DNA of 64,000 bases from contig DFTB01000007.1 in assembly GCA_002382975.1 (NCBI GenBank), forward strand, positions 180,034-244,033. Reading direction: 5' to 3'. Below the pieces are notes generated by a model. That model had not been told where the DNA came from. It saw nothing but the letters and a program-made list of their open reading frames with translations, and did not search any database. Positions within the stretch are counted from its first letter, which is position 1. Every line of letters starts with the position of its first letter. The DNA is from Fibrobacter sp. UBA4223. Its GTDB lineage: Bacteria; Fibrobacterota; Fibrobacteria; Fibrobacterales; Fibrobacteraceae. The position numbers and the translations under genes are program-made. Below are positions 27,461 to 37,121 of the stretch, piece by piece.

Positions 27461-28588
27461 ATGAATCATAAAATTCTCTTATGGCTTGGATCTATTTCTT
27501 TGACAACCCTTATGGCGGGCTGTAATTCAGAGATGGATTTTGTAAAAAACTCAACCCTGCCGGGCTACGAGCAGACAACCATTGGTAGGGCTGTTGAAAG
27601 TGTTTTAGGCGATGTTGATTGGCGTTATTTTGAGACGGATAAGGGTGTGAGGGTTGTTGAGGCGAAAGGATTGCCAGGAATGCAGATGTTTGATTTCCCT
27701 GCTACTGGGAAAAAGCTGCTTTATAGCGATTTTGACCGCGTATTAAAAAAACATTGTGAAAATCCCCAAAAGGTAGTGATTCAGTTCTCGTTACATGCAA
27801 ATGCAGAATCTTTTGATGTCAATTATTGTGGCTATGGAGAATACTCTTTAAGTTGTAGTAATCTGTTTAGCTATATGTATCGTGGTAGTGCAAAGTACAA
27901 CTCAACAACAGAATGGTGTGGTCGCGTACTGGAGGAAAAAGCGAAAAAGGAAGCAGAAGAGTCTGAGAAAAAACGCCAGGAGGAGGAAAGACGAAAAAAA
28001 CTTAGAGAAGAAACTCTTTCATCTATTAAATATTTTACAGATCCCCGAAATAAAGAAATCTACATAACTGCCAAGATCGGAAATCAGAGATGGATGACCG
28101 AAAATATGAAGTTTGCAACACCATTAAGCCTTTGTTATGAAGGTGATGAAAAAAATTGTAGCTATTATGGACGCTTATATACATGGGAAGAGGCTAAATT
28201 GGCTTGCCCGAATGGTTGGCATTTGCCTAGTGATAATGAATTTGTCACTTTGATAAAGACCGTAGGGGACAGATCTACGCTTAAATCTCAGGCCGATACA
28301 ATTGACTGGAGGGGGGCGGATGGTAGCGATAAGGGGGGCAACAATTACTTTGTTTTTACAATGCTTCCCGCCGGTATGAAAGCGGGTTATTGGAAAGGTC
28401 TGCATAATGCAGCGTATTTTTGGACTTCTTCGGGAACGGCCAGAGGGGCTTTTGCATATGAAAATATGGAAAGCGTAGATTTTAGTATCGGTTGTTATCT
28501 TTCTGTTCGTTGCGTAATGGATAATAATCCACAGGTTGAGGTGCCTCTTGAGGATAGTCCATATGATCCAGATGAAATGTATGATTAG
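27461..28588 (+). CDS. FISUMP-domain lipoprotein with charged coiled coil
   Basis: Exported lipoprotein: MNHKILLWLGSISLTTLMAGC (Cys21). ATG 27461 has SD GGAGG. Residues about 25-150 are an unrecognised domain. Residues about 155-185 form a highly charged helix (EEKAKKEAEESEKKRQEEER). A complete FISUMP domain follows (KIGNQRWMTENMKFA, GRLYTWEEAKLACPNGWHLP, YFWTSSGTARGAFAYE, YLSVRCVMD). It lies 70 bp after the previous lipoprotein and is probably in the same unit; an intrinsic terminator follows at 28704. Confidence 0.75.
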   Translation: MNHKILLWLGSISLTTLMAGCNSEMDFVKNSTLPGYEQTTIGRAVESVLGDVDWRYFETDKGVRVVEAKGLPGMQMFDFPATGKKLLYSDFDRVLKKHCENPQKVVIQFSLHANAESFDVNYCGYGEYSLSCSNLFSYMYRGSAKYNSTTEWCGRVLEEKAKKEAEESEKKRQEEERRKKLREETLSSIKYFTDPRNKEIYITAKIGNQRWMTENMKFATPLSLCYEGDEKNCSYYGRLYTWEEAKLACPNGWHLPSDNEFVTLIKTVGDRSTLKSQADTIDWRGADGSDKGGNNYFVFTMLPAGMKAGYWKGLHNAAYFWTSSGTARGAFAYENMESVDFSIGCYLSVRCVMDNNPQVEVPLEDSPYDPDEMYD

Positions 28589-28890
28589 TACTTAAAGATA
28601 AACAAACCATTGTGAAAGTCTGTGGAGGATTCCTCATAGGGGCGACAGCCTTTCAAAAAACTCAGTTCCCAAAACTGGAACCTTAAAAGTTCTCGCATTA
28701 TTGAACCGCAGGCTTTATCCCTGCGGTTTATTCTTTTGGGGTAGCAAAAACAGGAACTTCTACACAGGGCAAAATGCCGCAAAAATTGGGGCTGAAAAAA
28801 AGTGCCCCCTAAAAATGTGCCTAAAGCCCCCTTTTTTACTTAATTTTTCACTAAGCAGAAAACAAGTTAACTACAAAAAATGGAAAGCTT
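28589..28890 (+). other. Intergenic region with two hairpins
   Basis: No gene seen in these 302 bp. GTTCC/GGAAC can pair at about 28663-28681. The terminator at 28704-28737 follows, and a second GGGGCT (28788-28793) to AGCCCC (28825-28830) pairing ends in six T (28832-28837). Confidence 0.6.
28704..28737 (+). terminator. Intrinsic terminator after the lipoprotein unit
   Basis: AACCGCAGG (28704-28712), 7-nt loop, CCTGCGGTT (28720-28728), then TATTCTTTT. Confidence 0.75.
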
Positions 28891-29493
28891 ATGGCCGTAA
28901 TGACTATGTCCGCCAAGAAATCCGCCCAGCCTCAGGCAGAGGGCGAAAAGATCGCAAAAAGAACCGCCGCCGAAATGGGGACCTTTGTAGACCCGCGCGA
29001 CGGCACCGAATACAAGACCTGCAAAATCGGCAACCAGGTATGGCTGGCGGAAAACCTGAAATTCGAGTTGGATTCGGATGACTGCGTCGCCTATGATGAC
29101 GACTATCAGTACTTCGACAAGTACGGTTACCTGTATTGCGAGAATGGACTGGAAGCCGCCATTCCTGAAGGCTGGCACCTCCCAACACGAAAGGAATGGG
29201 AAACGATGGTTCGCTTCGCGAAGAAGGATTCCCGTTGCAAGGACGTTTTGAGCGTCATCGCCTCAGAGGAATGGATTGAGTCAAGTTCCGACAGATATGG
29301 TTTTTCGATGGTTCCTGGCGGAATGAGCTTCTGCAGTGGTGATTTTGAGGATCTTGACTACTTGGCGCATTTCTGGGTTGACGAAGGAGGCAAGTGTTAC
29401 GATAGCGTGTCTTTCAAGGAAGGCTTCGACGGAATCAATGACGAGGAAACGGTGCTATACGCCTCTGTACGCCTTGTCAAGAATGCGGAATAG
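28891..29493 (+). CDS. FISUMP-domain protein without a signal peptide
   Basis: FISUMP domain from about residue 30 to the end (KTCKIGNQVWLAENLKFE, YGYLYCENGLEAAIPEGWHLPTRKEWE, LAHFWVDEGGKCYDS, YASVRLVKNAE). The N-terminus (MAVMTMSAKKSAQPQAEGEKIAKR) is hydrophilic and has no signal peptide or lipobox, so the protein should be cytoplasmic unless exported in an unknown way. The closing Cys of S-V-R-C is replaced by leucine (S-V-R-L). 200 aa. GGAAAG lies about 6 nt before the ATG. Monocistronic. Other FISUMP proteins here are exported. Confidence 0.7.
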   Translation: MAVMTMSAKKSAQPQAEGEKIAKRTAAEMGTFVDPRDGTEYKTCKIGNQVWLAENLKFELDSDDCVAYDDDYQYFDKYGYLYCENGLEAAIPEGWHLPTRKEWETMVRFAKKDSRCKDVLSVIASEEWIESSSDRYGFSMVPGGMSFCSGDFEDLDYLAHFWVDEGGKCYDSVSFKEGFDGINDEETVLYASVRLVKNAE

Positions 29494-29774
29494 CATGGTT
29501 CAGTGAATCCCATTAAACTAGCCTTTATCTAAAATGGACCAACACCGGAAAGTAGGGTCAATGATACTAACTGTTGCAAATATTCCAAGTTGGAATAATC
29601 GTTTGGTTAAAATAGTTTTCGTTAGTCTGTTCTAGGGGGGCCTAAATTACACGTTACCTTGTTTTACGCTTGTGAGAAACGTTGTATTGAATGAGGCACA
29701 AATACGTGTCTTTTTTTGTGTTTTTTTGGGATTTTTATTGCCTTCCGTAAATAAAATGTTATATTCCTAATACT
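29494..29774 (+). promoter_or_regulatory. Promoter region of the tubulin-like/channel operon
   Basis: No gene in 281 bp. TTCCAAGTTGGAA, a 13-bp palindrome, lies near 29583-29595. A possible promoter is TTGCCT (29738-29743), 16-bp spacer, TATATT (29760-29765), only 9 bp before the first ATG (29775), which has no SD. The operon mRNA may be leaderless or nearly so. Confidence 0.4.
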
Positions 29775-30788
29775 ATGAAATACTTCAAAAAGCTTTATTT
29801 ATTCATGTCCCTTTTGCTGGGGGCGCTTCTTTTCCCGGAAGTCTTGCTAGCCCAGCAGGTCAAGGATGTGCGTTTGACTTATCTGTGGGATGTGACCCTG
29901 TCCATGAAGGGCTATAACGGGTCTCCGGATATTTATGAAAAGGTCGTAAATGCCATGGCCAAGGACATCGAGTCTGTTACCAACGATCGGACCGAAATTG
30001 TCGTGGTTCCGTTCCAGGATAGTGAAATGCTTGAGGAATGGAGGTACCCTGCAACGTCCGAGGGCAAGTCGGCCCTTATAAAGAAAATCAAGGATTACAA
30101 GAACGACAAGGTGACGAATACGAATATTTCGGCCCCCATTTTGTATTCCATAGACAAGATTTTCTCTATCGACCGTATCGATGTTATGAAGCTCATGACT
30201 GATGGCGATGATAATGTGGACAAGAAAAAGCTGGAAAACGTCCTGAACTCCTGGTGCGAGATTGCCCAGTCGAAGGATGTGTTTGGCTATTACATTATGC
30301 TGACGGACGCCGCACGGAAGGGCGAGGTCCTTATTCGTGAAAAGGAAATTTGCCGGTTTGAAACGGTCCAGGGGATTGATATAGACGCCATTATTTCATT
30401 GACGCCGCAAAAGAGCGTTGCCCACAATTTGCGTGACGGCTTTGAAAATGACGTGGTTGTCAAGTTTACGCCCAATGACGGTGCAGGGCGCGTTCCCGGC
30501 GGCTTCAAGGTTCTTGTGCGTAGCGAAGACAATCCGTATGTGAATGTGGATGCCGTTGTTGAACTTGGCGATGATTTTACCATTCGTTTTAAGCCCGAAT
30601 TCAAGATGAGCCAGGATGAATTGAAGGATTCTCTGCCGGTAGACTACAACGAAGCGATTTCGTTGAAGTTTGTCCCTGCGGTAGGGATGGACAAGTCGCC
30701 TTATTCCCTAATCCGCATTCTGGATGTTCCTGTCAAGATGCTCTTGGTCAATAAACCCGAAAAAACAATGAGGTTCTATGTTCGCTAA
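29775..30788 (+). CDS. Exported von Willebrand factor A domain protein
   Basis: First gene of the tubulin-like/channel operon. Signal peptide residues 1-26 (KLYLFMSLLLGALLFPEVLLA). A vWA domain follows with a metal-site motif D39-V-T-L-S43 (the usual D-x-S-x-S with T at the second position) and a later M-T-D-G-D-D-N near 141-147. After about residue 215 comes a beta-rich segment (VVKFTPNDGAGRVPGGFKVLV). It is predicted to be periplasmic, with no membrane anchor, so it could bind the ectodomain of the next product. The ORF overlaps the next gene by 11 bp, implying coupling. vWA proteins usually mediate metal-dependent protein assembly. Confidence 0.75.
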   Translation: MKYFKKLYLFMSLLLGALLFPEVLLAQQVKDVRLTYLWDVTLSMKGYNGSPDIYEKVVNAMAKDIESVTNDRTEIVVVPFQDSEMLEEWRYPATSEGKSALIKKIKDYKNDKVTNTNISAPILYSIDKIFSIDRIDVMKLMTDGDDNVDKKKLENVLNSWCEIAQSKDVFGYYIMLTDAARKGEVLIREKEICRFETVQGIDIDAIISLTPQKSVAHNLRDGFENDVVVKFTPNDGAGRVPGGFKVLVRSEDNPYVNVDAVVELGDDFTIRFKPEFKMSQDELKDSLPVDYNEAISLKFVPAVGMDKSPYSLIRILDVPVKMLLVNKPEKTMRFYVR

Positions 30789-31701
30789 TCTGCTTCGCCT
30801 TTTTGCGGTGTTTTTTGTAGCGGTGAATCTTATTGGTTGCACTGCTGAAGAAAAGGATATTGTTGCCTGGGGTTCCACAAAGGAATACGATGATTTCTTG
30901 TGGGAAGATTTCATTCCAGATACTTTGACCCGCACAATAGCCTTTGAATTTAACAAGGATGCCCGGAGGTATGGATCTGCCGTAACTTTGGGCGTGTTCA
31001 AGAGGAGCGACAATGGCAAGTTTGTGCCGGTAGACCCTGCGGAACTTGAAATTTTCGTGAATGGGGCAAAGCAGGAAAATATCCGGATTACTCCGGACAT
31101 GGACTCCGTTAAGGTTGGTTTCGTTCTAGGGCGAGCAGCGGAGGCGAAAGGGCACCATTGGTACTTCCGCGCCATTGACATGGGGGGTATGGACCGTATT
31201 AACGACATAGAGGTGGCAGACCTTAGGAGCGATGACGCTGTCCTAAGCGAGATTGTCGTGGTGAAGAAACATATCTGGAATCCGGTGGCTCTAGTCCTGT
31301 TCTGGGTCTTGATTGTGCTGCTTGCCCTGTTGCTGCTCTGGTTTGGCATGGGTCGAAATCAGGTGTATCCGAAGTTTAGGGGAGGTTCTATTGTTGTAGA
31401 ATACGGTAACTTCTACAAAGTCCTACGCATTGGTGGCTGCAAGCAAGTGGTTTGCACCAAGGGTGGAACCAAACAGGAATCGGCGCTGTCCCAGTTGTTC
31501 ACCGGTAAGGTTCTATATATGAAGGACTCCACGGGCCCCTGGGTTTCCGATGTTGTGTTTTCACCTTCGTCAAGAAAACGTATTCGTCTGCGGTATAAAA
31601 CGGCTGATTTTACGGCGGATTCAAATTTATTGAGTAAGGGTGAAGTCTACAACCTTAAATCCATTTCTGATGGAACCGAAATTAAGTTGACAATTCAGTA
31701 A
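30778..31701 (+). CDS. Lipoprotein with an additional transmembrane helix and cytoplasmic tail
   Basis: Unrecognised family. N-terminal lipoprotein signal (FANLLRLFAVFFVAVNLIGC, Cys21), an ectodomain of about 145 residues, a strong transmembrane helix near 167-191 (ALVLFWVLIVLLALLLLWFGMG), then a beta-rich C-terminal domain of about 115 residues (FRGGSIVVEYGNFYKVLRIGGC) that must face the cytoplasm if the lipid end is periplasmic. Such a protein has to remain in the inner membrane and could link the exported vWA protein to the cytoplasmic tubulin-like GTPase encoded next. It overlaps the vWA gene by 11 bp and precedes the tubulin-like gene by 26 bp. Confidence 0.7.
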   Translation: MFANLLRLFAVFFVAVNLIGCTAEEKDIVAWGSTKEYDDFLWEDFIPDTLTRTIAFEFNKDARRYGSAVTLGVFKRSDNGKFVPVDPAELEIFVNGAKQENIRITPDMDSVKVGFVLGRAAEAKGHHWYFRAIDMGGMDRINDIEVADLRSDDAVLSEIVVVKKHIWNPVALVLFWVLIVLLALLLLWFGMGRNQVYPKFRGGSIVVEYGNFYKVLRIGGCKQVVCTKGGTKQESALSQLFTGKVLYMKDSTGPWVSDVVFSPSSRKRIRLRYKTADFTADSNLLSKGEVYNLKSISDGTEIKLTIQ

Positions 31702-31727
31702 AAGTTTATAACAAAGAGGATTGCATT

Positions 31728-34502
31728 ATGGCAAAGACAAAAATCAAACGCTGTCTCTTCATTGGCTTGGGTGGTACAGGTATGACCGCCTTGCTGCACA
31801 CCAAGAAACGTTTTCTTGAAACCTATGGCGAAATTCCGCCCATGATTCGCTTTTTGGGGGTAGATACCGATGGCGGAGCCTACAAGAAGTCTTTGACGAC
31901 TATTGATGGGCGGACGGTAGAACTGACCAATGACGAAAAACTGCCGATTCAGGTGGAAGGTCCCATGGCAATCTATGAACGCAACAAGGACAAGTTCTCT
32001 TGGCTGCCGGCAAGGAATACCCGTTCGCTAAAGTCTATTACTGCCGGTGCGGGGCAGATTCGCACCAATGGTCGTTTCGCCTTGACTGTCAATAGGGACT
32101 ATGCCAAGAACCGTCTGGCAGAGGCTATCGCCAACCTAACAAATGCAACCATCCATGACAATCCGAAATACGAATCCATGGACGATTCGCCCTATATTGA
32201 AATTCACATGGTGTTTTCTATTTGTGGTGGAACGGGCTGCGGCACGTTCATCAACATGGCCGGCCTAATTAAGGAAGTGCAGGCGGATTGTAAACTGACA
32301 GGTTACGCCGTGCTTCCGGATGTGTTCAAACTGATGTCACAGTCTGGCATGGCTCAGGTTGGCCCCAATGCCTATGGCGCCCTGATGGACTTGGATTACT
32401 TGATGAGTTTGGATGCTTCCAATTCCGTGACACTCCAGTACCTGAAGGAACCCTACCAGATTAAGGGGTATCCCTTCAATGCTATGTTCCTAATTGACAA
32501 CAAGACCAGGAATAGCGATACCTATAAGACTGTTGATTCTCTGGCTGAAATGGTTAGCCTTGGCTTGGTCACTTCTGCAGGGGCTTTGGGCAATGCTTCG
32601 GCAAGTGTTAGTGACAACCTGGAAAAGCGTATTGGTGCTGGGACTTACAATATTAAGGACAAGGTGGCGTGGGTTTCGGGTATGGGAGCCTGCGAAATCA
32701 TCTACCGTGGCGGACGTCTTGGCGATGTGTATTCGACAAAGGCGGCAATGAGCCTTATTGACGGCTTGAAAAATTCTGATGCCGATGCGAATATGGTTGC
32801 GAATGGCTGGATTGATAAGCCTGAAGTGAATATTAGGGAAAACGAGGGCAACGACCATCTGATTGATACAATCATGGATGTAAAGCCGAAGTTTGACTTT
32901 GAAATAGAAAACGAGAAGAACGTAGAAAGTGAAATAGCCTCCTATAGGATTCGAACCAAGGAGACGGAAGAGTCGTTACAGAAGGTGCGCAAAGGCATTT
33001 CTGAGCGCCTTCAGATAAATCTGGATAAACTTGTCAAGGAGACACTTGACAAGAATGGTGGTATTGGTCTGACAGGGAAGGTGCTGGATTCCATTGTCGC
33101 TCAGGTAAATATCTTTGCTCGTGAAATGGAAAACGAAAAGAAGGACCTAACGGACAACCTCTCTCGTCTTGAGCAGAACTTGAAAACAGACGTTGCTGAT
33201 TTGAACGAGATCAGCAGAAAGTTTTTCAAGAAGGGCCTAAACGACGCGCGGGATGCGGTTTCTGCGGATGTTAATCAGCTGGTCCGTCAGGAACGTGAAA
33301 TCCAGCGCCGCTCTATTGCCAGTGCGATTTTTGCAGAACTTTTGAGTATGCTGGAAAAATCAAAGGCTGTTGTTTCTTCAATCGAAAATGCTGCCAATGC
33401 TGCTTATGGGCTTTTGAATGATCGGTTGACCGATTTGCAAAATGCCGCACATGGTGCTGAAACAAAATCTAGGCTATTCCAGATTGACCTAACCGACAAG
33501 ACTGTTACAAGCATAGTGCTTAAGCCTGAAGAAGTCCAGGTCAGCGAATTCCTGAAGGCTCTGAATGGCGATGGAAAGATTTTCTCCGTGTTCAGCCAGA
33601 GTGCAGAATCTGCTGTCATCTCGCTTCTCGCCTATACGGACAAGCTTGATACGGTGAAGAATTTCAAGGAACGATCTATTGATGAGGTGATTAACGCCCT
33701 TTCCGATACGGAATTCCAGAACCTACTTGATTTGATAAAGGATAAGTCGCAGATTTTGGCCCGTTATGACAAGCAGGGGTACAATTCCGACGACGAACCT
33801 CAGGATGCCTACTACATCGGTGTCCCCGAAAAAGGAACGTCCAGACTGGAAAAGGACGATGCTTTCAAGAAGACCATTACGGAAAACCCGGATGTCACCT
33901 TCACGAGTATCGGCATGCACGACCGCATTATCGCCTATCGCGTAACGGGTGTGTACCCTGCATACACGCAGGCGTCAATCATGCGTTACGAAGAAGAATA
34001 CAAGAAAAATCAGGACAACGAATCTCGCCCCAGTTCCCATTTTGACGACGATATGTTGTTGAAGATGATACGCGAGAACTGGAGCCTAATGCCCAAGGAA
34101 GCGGATGAAGACGATATTTTGGGCGCTTGGGTCAAGGGATTTATTTTTGGTTTGATTCGTCATGAAGGAGACTGCTACGAATATCGTAGTAAGAAAGATG
34201 GCAATCCTTTGAGTGATTACTGGGTCAGTATGGGCACCAAGTATCGCGATGAGGCTTTTGAAATTTTTAGGCAGAAGCGGCCTATCGATGAATTTAACAA
34301 GTTCATCGAAAATGAATACAACGTCAAGGGTGAAGAAAAAATGGCCCAGTTTATTGCCGAAGCTAAAAGTCAGTATTATGACTTGAAAACCGGTAAGGGC
34401 TTAAGTGGCGTCAATATCAAGGCTTCTGATCTTGAGATGAAAGAACACAAGAAAATAGGTGAACTTGTCATCAAGGAATTGAAACTGATAGAAGCTCTAT
34501 AA
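31728..34502 (+). CDS. Tubulin-like GTPase (Tubulin_2 type)
   Basis: Cytoplasmic tubulin/FtsZ-superfamily protein. Residues 11-20 (FIGLGGTGMT) match the N-terminal nucleotide loop, 42-48 (FLGVDTD) a following acidic turn, and 167-174 (G-G-T-G-C-G-T-F) the tubulin T4 signature that binds GTP phosphates. The layout agrees with the Pfam Tubulin_2 family rather than FtsZ, which is shorter. After about residue 390 there is a long helical region (EIENEKNVESEIASYRI, coiled coils to 560) and then an alpha/beta C-terminal part. 924 aa. SD is AGAGG about 12 nt before the ATG. Predicted to polymerise with GTP; this is inference from family. Confidence 0.8.
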   Translation: MAKTKIKRCLFIGLGGTGMTALLHTKKRFLETYGEIPPMIRFLGVDTDGGAYKKSLTTIDGRTVELTNDEKLPIQVEGPMAIYERNKDKFSWLPARNTRSLKSITAGAGQIRTNGRFALTVNRDYAKNRLAEAIANLTNATIHDNPKYESMDDSPYIEIHMVFSICGGTGCGTFINMAGLIKEVQADCKLTGYAVLPDVFKLMSQSGMAQVGPNAYGALMDLDYLMSLDASNSVTLQYLKEPYQIKGYPFNAMFLIDNKTRNSDTYKTVDSLAEMVSLGLVTSAGALGNASASVSDNLEKRIGAGTYNIKDKVAWVSGMGACEIIYRGGRLGDVYSTKAAMSLIDGLKNSDADANMVANGWIDKPEVNIRENEGNDHLIDTIMDVKPKFDFEIENEKNVESEIASYRIRTKETEESLQKVRKGISERLQINLDKLVKETLDKNGGIGLTGKVLDSIVAQVNIFAREMENEKKDLTDNLSRLEQNLKTDVADLNEISRKFFKKGLNDARDAVSADVNQLVRQEREIQRRSIASAIFAELLSMLEKSKAVVSSIENAANAAYGLLNDRLTDLQNAAHGAETKSRLFQIDLTDKTVTSIVLKPEEVQVSEFLKALNGDGKIFSVFSQSAESAVISLLAYTDKLDTVKNFKERSIDEVINALSDTEFQNLLDLIKDKSQILARYDKQGYNSDDEPQDAYYIGVPEKGTSRLEKDDAFKKTITENPDVTFTSIGMHDRIIAYRVTGVYPAYTQASIMRYEEEYKKNQDNESRPSSHFDDDMLLKMIRENWSLMPKEADEDDILGAWVKGFIFGLIRHEGDCYEYRSKKDGNPLSDYWVSMGTKYRDEAFEIFRQKRPIDEFNKFIENEYNVKGEEKMAQFIAEAKSQYYDLKTGKGLSGVNIKASDLEMKEHKKIGELVIKELKLIEAL

Positions 34503-34513
34503 CGAGGTTAAAT

Positions 34514-37120
34514 ATGCGTCACACGCTTTTTGTGGTGCTTGGTGAAAATACCGAGCCGTTAGTCCTTGGTATCGGTAGGTATGTGGATGATGCAAAGGAG
34601 GGTGTCAGCGCATATTTCCGTATCCTGCAATATAAAGAAAGTGATGAGGTTGGGATTTTTGCCGAATACGATGCGGAATCCCTAAGAGAAACGTGCAGGA
34701 TTGACATGGATGGCCGAGAAGCTCTTCTGCAGAACTTCTTTGAAAAACGCCAAAGGTTGCAGGTGACTGCTGACAATCCCGGTGATTCTCAGGACAGGGC
34801 TTTACATATCTGTTTTGTGCTGCCAACTCATGAATCTAGAAGCTTGGCCCAGCTGCAGGAATTCTTTAAGGCAATTGACGAGGTCCGTGCAAAAGAAAAA
34901 CTCAAGTTCCGTGTAGATGTATTCCTGTTTGCGTCGGATATGGCATTCCTTTTCGAAAATCTTTCTGAAGATGCCCTGGCAAAGAAAAAGGACGAATTTA
35001 GGAAGACTTCAGAAAGTGTCCTTCACCAGTTGGTCGAAATCAAAAAAAGTAAAGACGATTTCTCTATCCTCTTGATGCAAAATACCAATGCCAAGGGGGC
35101 TTCCTTGAATCTGACGCAGGCTTCCTTGGCTAAAATCATGGGTGAATACGCCTCGCTTGCTGTTTGCAAGTACGATACACTTTTCCCAGCAGGGGAAGTG
35201 CCTGCTGACCGTCCGATTTATGCGTTGGGACTTGCTGTTCTGGAATTCCGTGAAGACAAGGCTACGGACGAAATGGTGCGCCAGACCTGTCTAGAAATAT
35301 TGAACAGGGAAAAAGTATCGCAAAAAAAAGTCGATGTCAACAAGATAATCACGGACGTCGTCAAGAAGGTTCTTCCACCGCATTTGCGAATGTTCTCTCA
35401 CATTTTTGAGAAGTCGGTGATGCCGCTCTTGGAACAGAAGAAAAGTCAGGAACAAATTATGGCCGCGGTGACTCCAGAGATAAACGAGAAACTGGAAAGT
35501 CTTAAGACCAAATGCCTATCGTTCTTTGATGACGATCAATATAGCCTGCCCGAAAAAGAAGCGGCCCTTTCGAAATTGCTTGGAAATGATGACCCGATTT
35601 TTGAGGGAACGCCGTTTGACCGTAATCCGCCTGTTTTTGAGGATTGCTTTAATGATGCCGTTGACTTCTTTGTGAATGCCAACAGAAAGCTCGCTCAGGA
35701 CGATGAATTTGCGAATTATGCGGTGTTGCCTACTGCAGATGGCGTAGAATCTTTTGGCGAATTGCGTGGGTTTATTAAGGATAGTGAGGAAACCATCCGC
35801 CAGGAATCGTCTCACATCCGCAAAAAAACTAGAGAATTGGACGAGACAACCACGCTCCTTGCTAAGGAAAACGGCGAAGAGCAGGAAGATGATTCCTACG
35901 AGGTGAATCTAGATCATGATAGCGGAATAACACGTTCCGAGATGATTTCACAGAATATCGAGGAAAAGAAACAGAGCATAGAAGCAGCCCGGAATTCTCG
36001 CCTTTCCCTTAATACTTTAAGTGAAAGCATTATTCAGACTTTGGGTGACAGCAGAATTAGGGATGGTCTTTGCGAAGGCTTGCAACAGAAACTGGAAAAA
36101 GATCGGCAGAATCTGGAAAAAGAAAAAGAGGAAAAAGAACAGGAACGACGTGCTGTTCTCGATGAGATAGATGTCAAAAGGCGACTCCTTGTAATGCGAT
36201 TTGCCTTGTCTTGGGTGGGGTATGTTATCGCAATGACTATTGCGTGCATTATAAATGGTTCTGCGGATATTTTGACCACCAAAATCCCATCGATTACCTA
36301 TGTGGTAGTATTTGTGTCTATATTGATTTTTTCGTTCATGCTCCATAAGAAAAAACGGGAGTACGAAGACACGGACGAATATTATAGGAGCTTCATTAAT
36401 AGGTTGGCAAAAAGGATAGATGACCTTTCAAACGAAAAGCAGGTTGTGAAACTGAAAGGGCATATTGCGGGCATATTCATAGACAAAAGGAACATCCTTT
36501 CAACAGAACTTGAAAAGAAAAATATTGACATCCGTGATATGGTGAACCGCCTTAGGGAATGGCGCGCATCCCTGTTGTCGCAGGTAATGGACGGCGATGG
36601 TGTGGGGCAGTTTATTTCGTTGGTAATAAAGACTGGCCTTGAAAGGTTCTTCAAGAAACAAAAAGATTTTGTTACGGCTGGGGTGTTCTTGCACAGGATT
36701 CTTCGCGAGGGCGTCTTTGCGGAGGATGCTGGATTTAAGAGCTTGCTTAGTGTGCTGACGCAGGCCGTGAAACCGAAATTGCAAAGCCAGTTTGAAGACT
36801 TTAGCGCATTCCGGTTTATGGAGAAGAGTGCAAATTACGACTATCTTGACCATGGTGACGTGGATGTCAAGCATGTACTGTGTCAAATGGATGAATTGTC
36901 GGAAGTATTCTTAATAAAGCGAGATCTTGGTGATTCGGATGCTTTAAATTACGCAAAGAAGATTCTTTTTATAGGCAAGCCGCAAGATGAAAGTGGCGAA
37001 TATTGCCGCGAGTGTTTTTTGGAAAAGCCGAATGTTGAGAACTATGAGTTCCCAAATAAGGTGACGCTTTTGCGCTTAGAAGCCTTGTCTGTAGGCGAAA
37101 TTGCAGTAATGGAAGGTTAA
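34514..37120 (+). CDS. Large coiled-coil protein with a transmembrane hairpin
   Basis: Unrecognised family, 868 aa, fourth gene of the operon (11 bp after the tubulin-like gene, SD GAGG). The N-terminal 230 residues look alpha/beta (TLFVVLGENTEPLVLGIGRYV, RALHICFVLPTHES, FRVDVFLFASDMAFLFE, FSILLMQNTNAKG). They are followed by long helical and coiled-coil segments (450-555, with QNLEKEKEEKEQERRAVLDE), two membrane helices at about 563-582 and 593-613, and a cytoplasmic helical C-terminus. Both soluble parts should lie in the cytoplasm. A plausible role is a membrane receptor for the tubulin-like polymer; this is inferred from gene order only. Confidence 0.7.
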   Translation: MRHTLFVVLGENTEPLVLGIGRYVDDAKEGVSAYFRILQYKESDEVGIFAEYDAESLRETCRIDMDGREALLQNFFEKRQRLQVTADNPGDSQDRALHICFVLPTHESRSLAQLQEFFKAIDEVRAKEKLKFRVDVFLFASDMAFLFENLSEDALAKKKDEFRKTSESVLHQLVEIKKSKDDFSILLMQNTNAKGASLNLTQASLAKIMGEYASLAVCKYDTLFPAGEVPADRPIYALGLAVLEFREDKATDEMVRQTCLEILNREKVSQKKVDVNKIITDVVKKVLPPHLRMFSHIFEKSVMPLLEQKKSQEQIMAAVTPEINEKLESLKTKCLSFFDDDQYSLPEKEAALSKLLGNDDPIFEGTPFDRNPPVFEDCFNDAVDFFVNANRKLAQDDEFANYAVLPTADGVESFGELRGFIKDSEETIRQESSHIRKKTRELDETTTLLAKENGEEQEDDSYEVNLDHDSGITRSEMISQNIEEKKQSIEAARNSRLSLNTLSESIIQTLGDSRIRDGLCEGLQQKLEKDRQNLEKEKEEKEQERRAVLDEIDVKRRLLVMRFALSWVGYVIAMTIACIINGSADILTTKIPSITYVVVFVSILIFSFMLHKKKREYEDTDEYYRSFINRLAKRIDDLSNEKQVVKLKGHIAGIFIDKRNILSTELEKKNIDIRDMVNRLREWRASLLSQVMDGDGVGQFISLVIKTGLERFFKKQKDFVTAGVFLHRILREGVFAEDAGFKSLLSVLTQAVKPKLQSQFEDFSAFRFMEKSANYDYLDHGDVDVKHVLCQMDELSEVFLIKRDLGDSDALNYAKKILFIGKPQDESGEYCRECFLEKPNVENYEFPNKVTLLRLEALSVGEIAVMEG

Positions 37121-37121
37121 T

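Noticed and set aside
32947..32957. Minus-strand GGTTCGAATCC resembling a tRNA T-loop
   Set aside because: The flanking 5-nt arms do not pair, no acceptor or anticodon stem is found, and it lies inside the tubulin-like gene in a well-conserved frame.
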